Below, piece by piece: positions 49,606-59,693 of a DNA stretch of 64,000 nt (positions within the stretch are counted from its first letter, which is position 1; each line of letters begins with the position of its first letter). The notes beneath the pieces were generated by a model that did not search any database, was not told the DNA's origin, and worked only from the letters and a program-made list of their open reading frames with translations. The DNA is from Moritella dasanensis ArB 0140. Its GTDB lineage: Bacteria > Pseudomonadota > Gammaproteobacteria > Enterobacterales > Moritellaceae. Position numbers and translations under genes: made by a program. The stretch lies in assembly GCF_000276805.1 (NCBI RefSeq), contig NZ_AKXQ01000021.1:1-64000 (forward strand). Direction: 5' to 3'.

Positions 49606-50262
49606 TTGTCAGAACATAGCATTATAATTCGTCAACTTAATCGCCAACCTTACAGCACTGTGTTTGACGCGATGAAGTCGTTTACTGAAAATAGAGACGA
49701 CAATACTGAAGATGAACTTTGGTTTGTTGAGCACGATCCTGTATTTACCCAAGGTCAGGCTGGCAAAGCTGAACATATCCTCGCGACAGGCGACATTCCA
49801 GTCGTTCAAGCCGACCGGGGTGGTCAAGTGACTTATCACGGTCCTGGTCAGCAAGTGGTGTACTTCTTACTCGATATTAAGCGTCGTAAGCTTGGCGTGC
49901 GTGCTCTTGTTACCCATATCGAGAATGGTATTGTTGCTACACTGGCAGAATCTGGTGTTGAAGCCTACCCACGCGCAGACGCACCCGGTGTTTATGTCGC
50001 AGATAAAAAAGTTGCTTCATTAGGTTTAAGGATCAGAAAAGGGCGTTCATTCCATGGCTTAGCATTGAATGTAAACATGGACTTATCCCCTTTTCTGCGC
50101 ATTAACCCTTGTGGTTATGCGGGTATGGAAATGACCCAAACAAGTGATCTTGGTGGTGCTACCAGCTTAGAAGAAATACAACCTAAGCTAGTCGAACACC
50201 TATGTTCCCTGCTAGACTACACCCAATTAACTTTCAAAGATGGATTAACAGAGCATGAGTAA
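49606..50262 (+). CDS. lipB: Lipoyl(octanoyl) transferase LipB
   Basis: Moves octanoate from acyl carrier protein to lipoyl domains. [13 protein letters not shown] (70-82), lysine K135 and the acyl-thioester cysteine C169 (INPCGYAG) sit at the same numbers as in E. coli. 218 residues, TTG start with AAGGG upstream. Overlaps lipA by 8 bases. Confidence 0.97.
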   Translation: MSEHSIIIRQLNRQPYSTVFDAMKSFTENRDDNTEDELWFVEHDPVFTQGQAGKAEHILATGDIPVVQADRGGQVTYHGPGQQVVYFLLDIKRRKLGVRALVTHIENGIVATLAESGVEAYPRADAPGVYVADKKVASLGLRIRKGRSFHGLALNVNMDLSPFLRINPCGYAGMEMTQTSDLGGATSLEEIQPKLVEHLCSLLDYTQLTFKDGLTEHE

Positions 50263-51220
50263 AACAGTTCGATTAGAGCCTGGCGTTAAACTTCGCGACG
50301 CAGATAAAATGGCTAAAATTCCAGTGAAAATTATTGCTTCTGATACTGATGAAATTCTGCGTAAGCCATCGTGGATGAAAATCCGTCTACCGAAAAGCTC
50401 TGCTCGCATCCAAGAAATTAAGAACGTGATGCGTGAAAACAACCTGCATTCAGTTTGTGAAGAAGCATCGTGCCCGAATTTATCTGAGTGCTTTAACCAC
50501 GGTACTGCAACTTTCATGATCATGGGTGCAATTTGTACACGTCGTTGCCCATTCTGCGATGTTGCCCATGGTAAGCCATTACCACTAGTGCAAGAAGAGC
50601 CGCTAAAACTGGCACAAACCATTGCCAAGATGAAGCTTAAATATGTGGTAATCACTTCAGTAGACCGTGATGATCTACGTGATGGTGGTGCTCAGCATTT
50701 TGCCGATTGTATCCGAGAAATTCGCCTATTGAACCCTGAAATCAAAATCGAAATTTTGGTGCCAGATTTCAAAGGTCGTATGGATAAAGCATTAGAAATC
50801 TTTAAAGATACACCACCAGATGTATTTAACCATAACCTAGAAACGGCACCACAGCATTACAAGATGGCGCGTCCAGGTTCTGATTACCAGTGGTCTTTAC
50901 GTTTATTAAAACGCTTTAAAGAAATGCACCCAACAGTACCAACTAAGTCAGGTCTAATGATGGGCTTAGGTGAAACTAACGAAGAGATTGCAGAAGTAAT
51001 TAAAGATCTTGCTGCAAATGATGTAACGATGCTGACACTAGGACAATATTTACAGCCTAGCCGTCATCACTTACCAGTGAAACGTTACGTTCATCCAGAT
51101 GACTTTGATGCACTAGGCGTACTCGCAAAAGAAGTGGGCTTTGAGCATGCAGCTTGTGGTCCATTCGTGCGTTCGTCTTACCATGCAGACTTGCAAGCAC
51201 AAGGTAAAGCAGTTTCTTAA
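50255..51220 (+). CDS. lipA: Lipoyl synthase
   Basis: Radical-SAM enzyme inserting sulfur into octanoyl groups. Auxiliary cluster cysteines C68, C73, C79 and the radical SAM motif C94-C98-C101 are present. 321 residues. Acts directly after LipB. Confidence 0.98.
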   Translation: MSKTVRLEPGVKLRDADKMAKIPVKIIASDTDEILRKPSWMKIRLPKSSARIQEIKNVMRENNLHSVCEEASCPNLSECFNHGTATFMIMGAICTRRCPFCDVAHGKPLPLVQEEPLKLAQTIAKMKLKYVVITSVDRDDLRDGGAQHFADCIREIRLLNPEIKIEILVPDFKGRMDKALEIFKDTPPDVFNHNLETAPQHYKMARPGSDYQWSLRLLKRFKEMHPTVPTKSGLMMGLGETNEEIAEVIKDLAANDVTMLTLGQYLQPSRHHLPVKRYVHPDDFDALGVLAKEVGFEHAACGPFVRSSYHADLQAQGKAVS

Positions 51221-51245
51221 TTCTTAACCTTTCGGTATTAAATTG

Positions 51246-51290
51246 AATTAAAGCTAACACGATTAATTAAATCCGCTGTTAGCTTTAATT
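51246..51290 (+). terminator. Terminator after lipA
   Basis: AATTAAAGCTAAC (51246-51258) pairs with GTTAGCTTTAATT (51278-51290), loop 19, followed by TATTCC. Confidence 0.65.
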
Positions 51291-51384
51291 TATTCCGTCA
51301 ATATCCAATATCCAGACACTCTACGACTTTCAGCACAATACCTCTGCTATCACACTCAGAAACGCCATTTTATTCGGATGCTTG

Positions 51385-52119
51385 TTATTCGGTTGCCTTC
51401 GTTGCTTCTTTCTCAAAATAAGAACCTGGCGCAGTAAATAAACGTTTCGTCGCATCTACCGGAATTTCAAAAACACCTTTAATCGCCCCTTTCGTTGCAC
51501 CCTTAGACGCATTTTCACCAATCATATCACTGGCTTCGACCAAGTCTTCAACACGGGTTAATGTCGGCGGGATGTCCACACGCACTTTCTCTACCTGCGT
51601 TAAAATAGGTGGGATCAAGAGATTAATATCATCTACACGTTTATTCACCGCATCCACTCGCGTTAAAATGCTTGGTATCTGCTTGTTAACAGCATTAACT
51701 TGTTTTAATACCGCAGGTAGTTCAGCTCTAACCGCTGCAACCTCAGACAAAACCGCCGGTACAGAAAGACGAACAGCTTCCACCTCTTGTAAAATCGCTG
51801 GTATCGCCACACGGATGGCCTCGGTTTCAGCCAAAATGACAGGCACAGTATCACGCACAGCTTCGAATTCAGCGAGTATATCCGGGATATTTTGCGTATT
51901 TATCATTTCAACTTGTGCGACTATCGCCGGTATTTGTACCGAAATATCATCTATTTGCTTTAATATGTCAGGGAGGGCCTTACGTACTTCGGTCACTTCT
52001 TTGGTTAAATTCACTACCGCATAGGAAAAATAACTTAAGCTAGCAGCCATCAAGGCTGCAGCGAATACCGTCGATGTATTAAACCGTGCCGCCACTTTAT
52101 TTCCATCTTGTTGAGTCAT
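51385..52119 (-). CDS. Membrane-anchored protein with 14-residue proline repeats
   Basis: Family not recognised. 244 residues from ATG 52119 (GGGAG five bases upstream). One membrane helix (about 15-37, inside-to-outside orientation unclear), then a long helical region (45-192) of about ten units, pattern V-R-x-x-[IV]-P-x-[IV]-L-x-[EQ]-[VE]-x-[AD]. Prolines are at 50, 64, 79, 93, 107, 121, 135, 149, 170 and 184, so spacing is 14 except 15 once and 21 once. The C-terminal part (200-244) is Gly/Lys/Ala-rich then polar. Likely a rod or tether in the periplasm. Single gene, convergent with lipA. Confidence 0.85.
   Translation of the reverse strand: MTQQDGNKVAARFNTSTVFAAALMAASLSYFSYAVVNLTKEVTEVRKALPDILKQIDDISVQIPAIVAQVEMINTQNIPDILAEFEAVRDTVPVILAETEAIRVAIPAILQEVEAVRLSVPAVLSEVAAVRAELPAVLKQVNAVNKQIPSILTRVDAVNKRVDDINLLIPPILTQVEKVRVDIPPTLTRVEDLVEASDMIGENASKGATKGAIKGVFEIPVDATKRLFTAPGSYFEKEATKATE
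51544..51987 (-). repeat. Protein-level 42-bp-periodic repeat region
   Basis: Codes for the ten 14-residue units of the membrane protein. The DNA copies have diverged, so the repeat is old at DNA level and maintained at protein level. Confidence 0.75.
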
Positions 52120-52150
52120 AAGTTCTCCCACATTTTTCCTTAGCGAATAT

Positions 52151-52183
52151 AAAAAAGGCAGTCACATATAACGGGACTGCCTT
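52151..52183 (-). terminator. Terminator of proBA
   Basis: AAGGCAGTC (52155-52163) pairs with GACTGCCTT (52175-52183); on the minus strand followed by TTTTT. Confidence 0.88.
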
Positions 52184-52230
52184 AGCACTTAATCAAATTC
52201 AAACGACTAATCAAATTAGCACTACAAAAC

Positions 52231-53487
52231 TTATGGGCGAATTAAACCATCACCAATAGCAATCCACTTATAGGTGGTTAACTCTTCGAGTCCCATCGGA
52301 CCGCGAGCATGTAATTTTTGTGTCGATACCGCGACTTCCGCGCCTAAACCAAATTGGCTGCCATCGGTAAAACGTGTACTTGCATTGACGTAAACAGCCG
52401 CTGAGTTAACCGCATTCAAGAAACGCGTCGCATTGGTTAGGTTATCCGTTAAGATCGCATCAGAGTGCTCTGTTGAATGCTCACGGATATGTACAATCGC
52501 GTCTTCAACATCATTAACAACTTTAACGCCTAATACCAACGCCAACCATTCTTGATCAAAACAATCAGCAGTCGCAACATGCAAGTTTTTCGCATTAACG
52601 TTTGATAAGGCAATGTGTGCTTTTGGTTCAGCACGTAACTCCACTGCATTTTGCTCTAAACGTTCCGCTAATAATGGCAAGAAGCTCACTGCAATATCTT
52701 TATGTACTAATACCGTATCCAATGCATTACAAGCTGATGGACGCTGTACTTTAGCATTTTCAATAATCGCCAGTGCATCTTCAACATTAGCAGAAGCATC
52801 AACAAATGCATGGCAGATACCCATACCACCAGTGATCACAGGGATAGTACTTTGCTCTTGGCATAAACGATGTAAACCTGGTCCACCACGTGGGATGATC
52901 ATGTCGACATATTTATCCATTTTCAATAGTGCCGTCACCAACTCACGGTTTGGATCTGCAATCACCTGAATAGAGTCTTTTGGTAACTGGGCTTTTTCTA
53001 ACGCCGCTTGGATCAAACTGACTAACACCAAGTTAGAATGAACCGTTTCTTTACCGCCACGTAAAATCGCCGCATTACCGGTTTTTAAGCTTAGTGCCGC
53101 AATATCAATTGTTACATTCGGACGGGCTTCATAAATCACGCCCATCACGCCTAATGGAATACGACGTTTCGATAAGCGTAAACCGTTTTCTAATACCTTA
53201 CCTTCTGACTCTGCGCCAACAGGATCAGGCAGTGCAATAACGCTACGTACATCAGCGATAATCGCTGCAAGTCGGTCATCTGTTAATAATAGACGATCCA
53301 GTAACGCATCGGTTAAACCATTGGCTTTACCAGCATCGATATCTTGCGCATTCGCGACCAAGATCTGTGCTTGGTTTTGTTCTAATTCACAAGCAATACA
53401 TTCCAGCGCGTTATTTTTTTGCGCCGTGGTTAATGTTGCTAATTCGTAACTCGCAAGCTTGGCTTTTTTTCCTAATTCTTGTAACAC
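52231..53487 (-). CDS. proA: Gamma-glutamyl phosphate reductase
   Basis: Second step of proline synthesis, NADPH reduction to glutamate semialdehyde. Aldehyde dehydrogenase fold with the catalytic cysteine in MGICHAFVD and the family [10 protein letters not shown] segment. 418 residues. 10 bases after proB. Confidence 0.97.
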   Translation of the reverse strand: MLQELGKKAKLASYELATLTTAQKNNALECIACELEQNQAQILVANAQDIDAGKANGLTDALLDRLLLTDDRLAAIIADVRSVIALPDPVGAESEGKVLENGLRLSKRRIPLGVMGVIYEARPNVTIDIAALSLKTGNAAILRGGKETVHSNLVLVSLIQAALEKAQLPKDSIQVIADPNRELVTALLKMDKYVDMIIPRGGPGLHRLCQEQSTIPVITGGMGICHAFVDASANVEDALAIIENAKVQRPSACNALDTVLVHKDIAVSFLPLLAERLEQNAVELRAEPKAHIALSNVNAKNLHVATADCFDQEWLALVLGVKVVNDVEDAIVHIREHSTEHSDAILTDNLTNATRFLNAVNSAAVYVNASTRFTDGSQFGLGAEVAVSTQKLHARGPMGLEELTTYKWIAIGDGLIRP

Positions 53488-53497
53488 GTTATCTTCC

Positions 53498-54601
53498 TTA
53501 AAATAAAACTAAATCATCGCGATGTATAGCAACAGCACCGTAGCCGTAACCTAACTTACTTTCGATATCACACGAATGACAGCCAGCAATGGTGGCAAGC
53601 TCATCACTGGTATAACGGCAGATACCGCGTCCAAGTAACTTACCTTGCAATGATTGCAACTGGATCACATCGCCACGTTTAAATGTTGCCGAAACTTCGG
53701 TAATACCTTTTGGTAATAAGCTGCTGTTTTTTTGCGTTACCGCATTCACAGCACCGTCGTCAATAATGACGATACCGGATGGTGGCGGGCCCGCCAAGAT
53801 CCATTGTTTACGACTTTCTAATGGACTAATATGCGAAGGGAATAAAGTACCAACACGTTTGCCGTCAGCAACCCGTAATACCACGTCTTCAGCAATACCA
53901 GCGGCAATCACCACATCAATACCCGAACGGCAAGCAATCTCTGCAGCTTGTAACTTCGTCGCCATGCCACCCGTACCCAGACCACCCACAGAGCCACCCG
54001 CTAATTGACGTAATTTATCATCAATCACATCAACCACTTCAATCAATTTTGCATCAGGATTATGACGTGGATCAGCGGTAAACAGACCTTGTTGATCGGT
54101 TAATAATATCAAGGTATCGGCATTGGCTAAAATTGCTGCTAGCGCGGATAAATTGTCGTTATCGCCCACTTTTATCTCAGTTGTTGCTACCGCATCGTTT
54201 TCATTAATAATTGGCACAATGCGATTATCCAATAATGCACGCATGGTATCGCGCGCATTTAAAAATCGTTCACGATCATCAAGATCAGCACGTGTTAATA
54301 ACATCTGGCCGACATTCAGGCCGTAGATATTAAACAGGCTTTGCCAAGTAAAAATAAGCTGACTTTGACCTACCGCGGCCAACATCTGTTTATTCGCCAT
54401 GGTGGGGGCCAATTCAGGGGCACCTAAATGCTCACGTCCAGCGGCAATAGCCCCTGACGTAACAACAATAATATCATGCCCTTGTTTGTACAATTGCGCA
54501 CATTGACGAACCAGCTCTACCATGTGGGCACGATCTAATTTCGCTGTGCCACTGGTTAATACACTGGTTCCTAATTTCACCACGATGGTTTTCTTAGCCA
54601 T
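53498..54601 (-). CDS. proB: Glutamate 5-kinase
   Basis: First and feedback-controlled step of proline synthesis. Amino-acid kinase domain ([10 protein letters not shown] at the N-terminus, [23 protein letters not shown]) and a C-terminal PUA domain. 367 residues. Confidence 0.97.
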   Translation of the reverse strand: MAKKTIVVKLGTSVLTSGTAKLDRAHMVELVRQCAQLYKQGHDIIVVTSGAIAAGREHLGAPELAPTMANKQMLAAVGQSQLIFTWQSLFNIYGLNVGQMLLTRADLDDRERFLNARDTMRALLDNRIVPIINENDAVATTEIKVGDNDNLSALAAILANADTLILLTDQQGLFTADPRHNPDAKLIEVVDVIDDKLRQLAGGSVGGLGTGGMATKLQAAEIACRSGIDVVIAAGIAEDVVLRVADGKRVGTLFPSHISPLESRKQWILAGPPPSGIVIIDDGAVNAVTQKNSSLLPKGITEVSATFKRGDVIQLQSLQGKLLGRGICRYTSDELATIAGCHSCDIESKLGYGYGAVAIHRDDLVLF

Positions 54602-54788
54602 TTAACTCATTCTCGTTACTAACTTAATTAGTATTTTGACCTGAGAAACACTTTTATACAATAGCGGAAAGCTTGATAGGCGGGGAAAGTACAATGAAAC
54701 ACTGTACTTTTATCAGATCTCACGTGGCATTGATTGGCAAACCGCAGGATCCGATAGAATTGATGAAAATAACGACATAATTAGGATG

Positions 54789-55199
54789 CTATGCGGCAGA
54801 TAATATCAAGGTCTTGGCTAAGATAGAGGAAGGTTTAAGGTTAAAGTGCAATTGCTCTGTCAAACAAACAGATAACTTCTCATAAAATGCATTAAGCGAT
54901 TGTGTTACGTCCTGCTGAAAGGCTTTAGGAATTGGTGTTACGATCCACTCACCGGCTGTATTATACGACCCAAACTGATAGTGATATTCAAACGTATCCT
55001 CCACGAGTTCCATCTCTAACCACCAACCGTAAAATTGGCGTTCTTCAGGTTCCGCGTTGGCATCAATACAGACACTAAAACAATCGAAGTAAAAGTCGGT
55101 GGGCTGGCAATTATTTTCTCTTAAATAAGGGCCAAGCGCATTCAAAATACGAATACGTTTACGAAAATAGATCAAGTTTGGGTCAGTCGGTATTGCCAT
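54789..55199 (-). CDS. crl: Sigma-S assembly factor Crl
   Basis: 136-residue protein matching Crl: LNALGPYLREN, FYFDCFSVCI, and the FYGWWLEMELVE segment. Crl promotes binding of the stationary-phase sigma factor to core RNA polymerase. The crl-proB neighbourhood is the same as in E. coli. Confidence 0.93.
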   Translation of the reverse strand: MAIPTDPNLIYFRKRIRILNALGPYLRENNCQPTDFYFDCFSVCIDANAEPEERQFYGWWLEMELVEDTFEYHYQFGSYNTAGEWIVTPIPKAFQQDVTQSLNAFYEKLSVCLTEQLHFNLKPSSILAKTLILSAA

Positions 55200-55372
55200 A
55201 ATAATTATCTCTCATTGGTTGTTCGTGATGAGCAAGGCGTGATGAGCTAAGCGCTATCAATAATTCACTATAAATGTCAGGGGATAACTATTAAGTATAG
55301 TTAACAATAATGGCAGGGCAAACAAAACGACTAATTAACTTGATTTGTGCAGAGTATAATACTAATAAAATG

Positions 55373-55395
55373 CAGTGTCGCGATTTACGACACTG
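55373..55395 (-). terminator. Terminator of gpt
   Basis: CAGTGTCG (55373-55380) pairs with CGACACTG (55388-55395); T-rich downstream on the minus strand. A second weak hairpin, GAGAATA/TATTCTC, lies at 55405-55430. Confidence 0.7.
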
Positions 55396-55440
55396 TTTAA
55401 CAACGAGAATACAGACTGACGTATATTCTCGATTATTTAA

Positions 55441-55902
55441 TTAACCTTGTTTACAGATTGGTTCTACGAACTCAATAGCCATATCCCAAGGTAACTCGAT
55501 CCAAGTATCTTGCGCGATAGCAGTAACAAAATCGTCAACTAAAGGCTCACCAAGTGGCTTAGCGTAAACAGTCACTAATTTAGCTTTAGGGTACATCTGA
55601 CGAATTTTCTTCGCGGTGTCACCACTATCCACTAAGTCATCAATAATAATAAAACCTTCGCCGTCGCCCGGTGCTGATTTTAATACGGTCATATCACGCT
55701 GATGATCGTGGTCGTAGCTTGAGATACAAACTGTATCTACATGACGTAATTCTAATTCACGCGCAAGAATAGCAGCAGGTACTAAACCACCACGGCTAAC
55801 CGCAATAATACCTTTCCACTGTGTTGCAGGAAGCAGCTTACGAGCAAGTTTACGCGTATCACGCTGTAAATCATCCCAAGATACTATAAATTTATCACTC
55901 AT
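55441..55902 (-). CDS. gpt: Xanthine-guanine phosphoribosyltransferase
   Basis: Purine salvage enzyme, 153 residues. PRPP-binding motif [13 protein letters not shown] and VSRGGLVPA are visible. Divergent from pepD, as in E. coli. Confidence 0.97.
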   Translation of the reverse strand: MSDKFIVSWDDLQRDTRKLARKLLPATQWKGIIAVSRGGLVPAAILARELELRHVDTVCISSYDHDHQRDMTVLKSAPGDGEGFIIIDDLVDSGDTAKKIRQMYPKAKLVTVYAKPLGEPLVDDFVTAIAQDTWIELPWDMAIEFVEPICKQG

Positions 55903-56226
55903 TTAACCAACCTCTATATACACTTAGCGAACGAACTAATGTGTAGCTATATAAAATCATCAACGACGGGTTTATGCACAAAAAATTCCAATTTGCACAC
56001 TCAATTTGTAACCCACAAAGATACCAGTACTTGACCCTCAGGACAAGTTATTAGCCAGTAATCACCCCTTATGGAGTAGGATAAAACAGCAACTTGTTTA
56101 CGGTATCGCATAACGATAGATTAACACAGTACATTTGGAATATTACGCTTTACTATCTTAATAAACTGGAACATCCTTTGTTTCATGCTAAATATAATGA
56201 TTAATTCCAATTAAGGAGCTACCCAA
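55903..56226. other. 324-base divergent gpt/pepD region
   Basis: No gene seen. Should carry both promoters; no operator was evident to me. AAGGAG at 56213-56218 is the pepD ribosome site. Confidence 0.4.
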
Positions 56227-57684
56227 GTGGCAAATTTAAATAATTTAGAACCGCAAGTTGTCTGGAATATTTTTGAGCAAATGTGTGCTAACCCACGCCC
56301 TTCAAAACATGAAGAGAAAGTCTCTGCGTGGATCCAACAATTAGCGAAAGATCATAATATCGAATGCAAAGAAGATAAAGTCGGTAACCTTATCCTACGT
56401 AAAGCCGCAACCTCAGGCATGGAAGACCGTAAAGGTGTGGTTTTGCAAGCACACATGGACATGGTTCCACAAAAAAATTCTGACACAGTGCATGACTTTG
56501 TGACAGACCCTATCGATGCCTATGTTGACGGCGAATGGGTTACAGCCCGTGGCACCACATTAGGCGCAGACAACGGTATTGGTCTAGCAGCAAGCCTTGC
56601 GGTTATCTTCTCTGACAATATTGAACATGGCCCACTTGAAGTATTAGTGACAATCGATGAAGAAGCTGGCATGACTGGCGCATTTGGCCTTGAAGCGGGT
56701 TGGTTAGAAGGTGAGATCCTACTAAACACAGATTCAGAAGACGAAGGCGAAGTTTACATGGGTTGTGCTGGCGGTATCGATACCACCGTCTCTTTCCCTA
56801 TCGAACGTGAAGACACGCCGACCGATCACCAAACATTTGAAATTTCTATCTCTGGTCTAAGAGGCGGTCACTCGGGTGTTGATATTCACCTTGGTCGTGG
56901 TAATGCCAATAAATTACTGGCTCGTTTCTTAAAAGAAGCTGGTCGTGATATGGGCGTTCGCTTGGTTGAGATAAATGGCGGTTCACTACGTAACGCCATT
57001 CCACGTGAAGCGTTTGCCGTTATTACGGTTGCACCAACACAACGTGAAGAATTTAAAGCGTGTTTAGAATTCTTTGCTCAGGCAGTGAAAAAAGAGCTTA
57101 TTGCAACAGAACCTGATTTTTCAATCTCACTCATCCCTGTTCCAAATGAAGCAGTAGTGATGACTCAAGATTGCCAGACTCGCCTTATTGCTGCACTGAA
57201 CGGTGTATTCAATGGTGTACTGCGCATGAGTGATGAGATTGAAGGTGTTGTTGAAACATCATCTAATCTTGGTGTTATCCAATCTCGCGGTAAAACCGTG
57301 CATATTCAATGCTTGATCCGTTCTTTAGCTGATTCTTGCCGTCTTGATGCACAAGAAATGATCGCATCAGTATTTGAACTTGCGGGTGCCGACGTAACAT
57401 TTAGCGGTGCTTACCCAGGCTGGAAACCTGATACTAGTTCACCAGTGATGCAGATCATGCGTGACGTATATGAAAAAGAATTTGGTTCAGTGCCAAAAAT
57501 CATGGTTATTCATGCAGGTCTAGAATGTGGTTTATTCAAGACTTCATACCCAACAATGGACATGGCGTCATTTGGCCCAACGATCTGTTTCCCACATTCT
57601 CCAGACGAGAAAGTGAACATCGAAACAGTCGGCATGTTCTGGAAATACTTACAAGCGATCTTAAAAGCGATCCCTGCTAAGTAA
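56227..57684 (+). CDS. pepD: Cytosol nonspecific dipeptidase (peptidase D)
   Basis: M20-family zinc aminodipeptidase, 485 residues. Metal ligands are in AHMDMVP, GADNGIG, DEEAGM, NTDSED and the final FPHSPDEKV. Starts with GTG, AAGGAG at good spacing. Breaks down Xaa-His and many other dipeptides in the cytoplasm. Confidence 0.96.
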   Translation: MANLNNLEPQVVWNIFEQMCANPRPSKHEEKVSAWIQQLAKDHNIECKEDKVGNLILRKAATSGMEDRKGVVLQAHMDMVPQKNSDTVHDFVTDPIDAYVDGEWVTARGTTLGADNGIGLAASLAVIFSDNIEHGPLEVLVTIDEEAGMTGAFGLEAGWLEGEILLNTDSEDEGEVYMGCAGGIDTTVSFPIEREDTPTDHQTFEISISGLRGGHSGVDIHLGRGNANKLLARFLKEAGRDMGVRLVEINGGSLRNAIPREAFAVITVAPTQREEFKACLEFFAQAVKKELIATEPDFSISLIPVPNEAVVMTQDCQTRLIAALNGVFNGVLRMSDEIEGVVETSSNLGVIQSRGKTVHIQCLIRSLADSCRLDAQEMIASVFELAGADVTFSGAYPGWKPDTSSPVMQIMRDVYEKEFGSVPKIMVIHAGLECGLFKTSYPTMDMASFGPTICFPHSPDEKVNIETVGMFWKYLQAILKAIPAK

Positions 57685-57740
57685 GCGCAAACACGCTATA
57701 CCGATTGACTCACTTGCGTTGAGTCTTCAACCGTTATCAC

Positions 57741-57767
57741 AAAGCCAAGTCTCGTACTTGGCTTTTT
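57741..57767 (+). terminator. Terminator after pepD
   Basis: AAAGCCAAGT (57741-57750), loop CTCGT, ACTTGGCTTT (57756-57765) and more T. Confidence 0.9.
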
Positions 57768-57855
57768 TGTGGCTAACATACTAATATAACGTCAATATCA
57801 TACTAACATGACGTTAATAGCACCCTCCTATGATGTCTATTAATGGTGAGCGCCT

Positions 57856-58296
57856 ATGAATGAAATTCTCGAACTCCAAACCAACCAAGTATCTTTTATC
57901 AGTGGCTTAATGGCTGGTTTTTCTTTATCTATCGCCGCTCAAATCTTACGAAGCCATCGCAAAAGCATCTACAGCAGCATCACCCTACTCATGTTTACCC
58001 TGACTTCTTTATTGTTTGTTGTCGCCTTATATATCGATGTTCGTTTGAGTATTGAAGTGGCAACAATAACCACCTTCTCGGCGCTTGTATTGGAACAAAT
58101 CAGTCAAGTACGCGCGATTGGCACCACATCAGCTAGCGCAGCCCTGTTTTTATTCATCATCTCCATCGGCATGCTAACTTGGTTACAAGGTAAAGTAGCC
58201 GGGATATGTGGCACACTGCTCGCCTTTATCACACTCTTGTTAGTCATAATCGCTAAATACAAAATTGATGCCATCGCCCTCTTACTGCACCAGTAA
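57856..58296 (+). CDS. Small integral membrane protein, function unknown
   Basis: 146 residues with four or five hydrophobic segments (about 13-32, 40-60, 66-85, 90-110, 115-140) and a few basic residues in the loops. No family recognised. An inverted repeat AACGTCA/TGACGTT lies about 50 bases upstream. ATG start. Confidence 0.75.
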   Translation: MNEILELQTNQVSFISGLMAGFSLSIAAQILRSHRKSIYSSITLLMFTLTSLLFVVALYIDVRLSIEVATITTFSALVLEQISQVRAIGTTSASAALFLFIISIGMLTWLQGKVAGICGTLLAFITLLLVIIAKYKIDAIALLLHQ

Positions 58297-58459
58297 CACC
58301 GTTTCATCAATACGACTCGATAGGCCACACGTCACAATTACTATTTGGCCGAATCACTGTAATAACAGCTGTATATCTATTGAGGGATGACGCACCGCAG
58401 CAATATTTGCTACAATTTAGTTATATAAGTGATCCTATTTAAACAATAAGCGAGTGATG

Positions 58460-58858
58460 ATGAAAAAAATGTCCATTTTAATAATCAGCCTAGCCAGTTG
58501 CTTTTCGACATTTACGGCGCAAGCAACGAGTGCCGATGATGCGTGGGATGCATCTAAAGACGCGATGGGAGAAGCATGGGATAAAACCAAAGAAGCAACA
58601 AATAAAGCAATGGAAGCCGCGAAAGGCAAAACGGATGAGCTATTAGAAGAAAGTGCGGATAACAGCGACGAGTGGTTAGAATCCTTAAAACAAGGTGCAG
58701 AATCCGGCTGGGATAAAACCAAACAAAAAGTAGACGAGTTGCAAAAAGAATTAGATGAAGCCAAGAACTCAACATCAGAAGATGAAAAAAACCAGAAACA
58801 ATCGACACCTGAAGCAGCGCCGATTGATAACGCTATTCCTGAATGGCAAAAAGCTTAG
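58460..58858 (+). CDS. Small exported, highly charged helical protein
   Basis: 132 residues from ATG 58460 (AGCGAG five bases upstream; GTG 58454 and ATG 58457 are also in frame). Signal peptide ending FTAQA, then a hydrophilic body with repeated AWD-x-[ST]-K and GWDKTK units, suggesting amphipathic helices similar in composition to desiccation/stress proteins. No family assigned. It precedes the convergent cysH. Confidence 0.75.
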   Translation: MKKMSILIISLASCFSTFTAQATSADDAWDASKDAMGEAWDKTKEATNKAMEAAKGKTDELLEESADNSDEWLESLKQGAESGWDKTKQKVDELQKELDEAKNSTSEDEKNQKQSTPEAAPIDNAIPEWQKA

Positions 58859-58931
58859 CACTAACGAATTAGCACTAAACTTTATTAACCAAGAAATAAG
58901 TCAACGAGATAAACTGGAGATGGCTTAGCGA

Positions 58932-59693
58932 TTAAATACCACTGCCACCCACTTCTTCACTCTCTTCATGCAAACCACATTCACGCTTTAGACCAAAGAA
59001 GCGTGTCTCTTCTTCCGTCATGCCTGCTTGCAGTGGGCGTGACGTATGCACATCGCCAACTGATACATAATTTTGCTCCCATAACGGATGGTAACTTAAG
59101 CCGTTATCTTGCAAATAATAATGAATTTCTTTGTTAGTCCAATCAATAATAGGCAAAAACTTAAAACAGCCATTTTGAATCGACAATACCGGTAATGCTT
59201 CACGACTTGATGATTGACTACGACGTAAACCAGAAAACCACACTTGCGCCCCTAATTCTTTCAGCGCACGCTTCATTGGCTCCACTTTATTAAGCACGTT
59301 GTATTGAGTAATGCCCTCGACACCTTGCTCCCATAATTTACCATAACGCGACTCTTGCCAAGCAGCTGACTGCGGCGCGGTATATATCTGTAAATTAAGG
59401 CTAAGCTGCTCTGTTAATTCATCAATAAACTGATATGTCTCGGGAAATAAGTGCCCGGTATCGGTTAAAATAACCGGAATATCAGCTTTAAACTGTGTTA
59501 ATAAATGCAAGCAAACGGCCGCTTGGATACCGAAACTCGATGACAATACCAGCTTGTCACCTAATTCAGTCACAGCCCAATCGACACGTTGCTGCGCTGT
59601 CATGTCCTCTAGCTGAGCATTAACGACTGTTAAAGCCGCTTTCTGACTAGCCTTATCTAACGTTAATAATTCATCTAGGTTCAATTTAGCCAT
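58932..59693 (-). CDS. cysH: PAPS reductase CysH
   Basis: Reduces PAPS to sulfite with thioredoxin. PP-loop-like [23 protein letters not shown], and the catalytic cysteine in ECGLHE near the C-terminus; the extra CC cluster of APS reductases is absent, which agrees with the presence of cysC. I start at ATG 59693 (GAGAG upstream), overlapping cysI by 8 bases. 253 residues. Confidence 0.96.
   Translation of the reverse strand: MAKLNLDELLTLDKASQKAALTVVNAQLEDMTAQQRVDWAVTELGDKLVLSSSFGIQAAVCLHLLTQFKADIPVILTDTGHLFPETYQFIDELTEQLSLNLQIYTAPQSAAWQESRYGKLWEQGVEGITQYNVLNKVEPMKRALKELGAQVWFSGLRRSQSSSREALPVLSIQNGCFKFLPIIDWTNKEIHYYLQDNGLSYHPLWEQNYVSVGDVHTSRPLQAGMTEEETRFFGLKRECGLHEESEEVGGSGI

Noticed and set aside
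58435-58808. Open frames antisense to the exported charged helix protein
   Set aside because: Low-complexity Ser/Leu-rich translations caused by the repeats of the real gene; no ribosome site.
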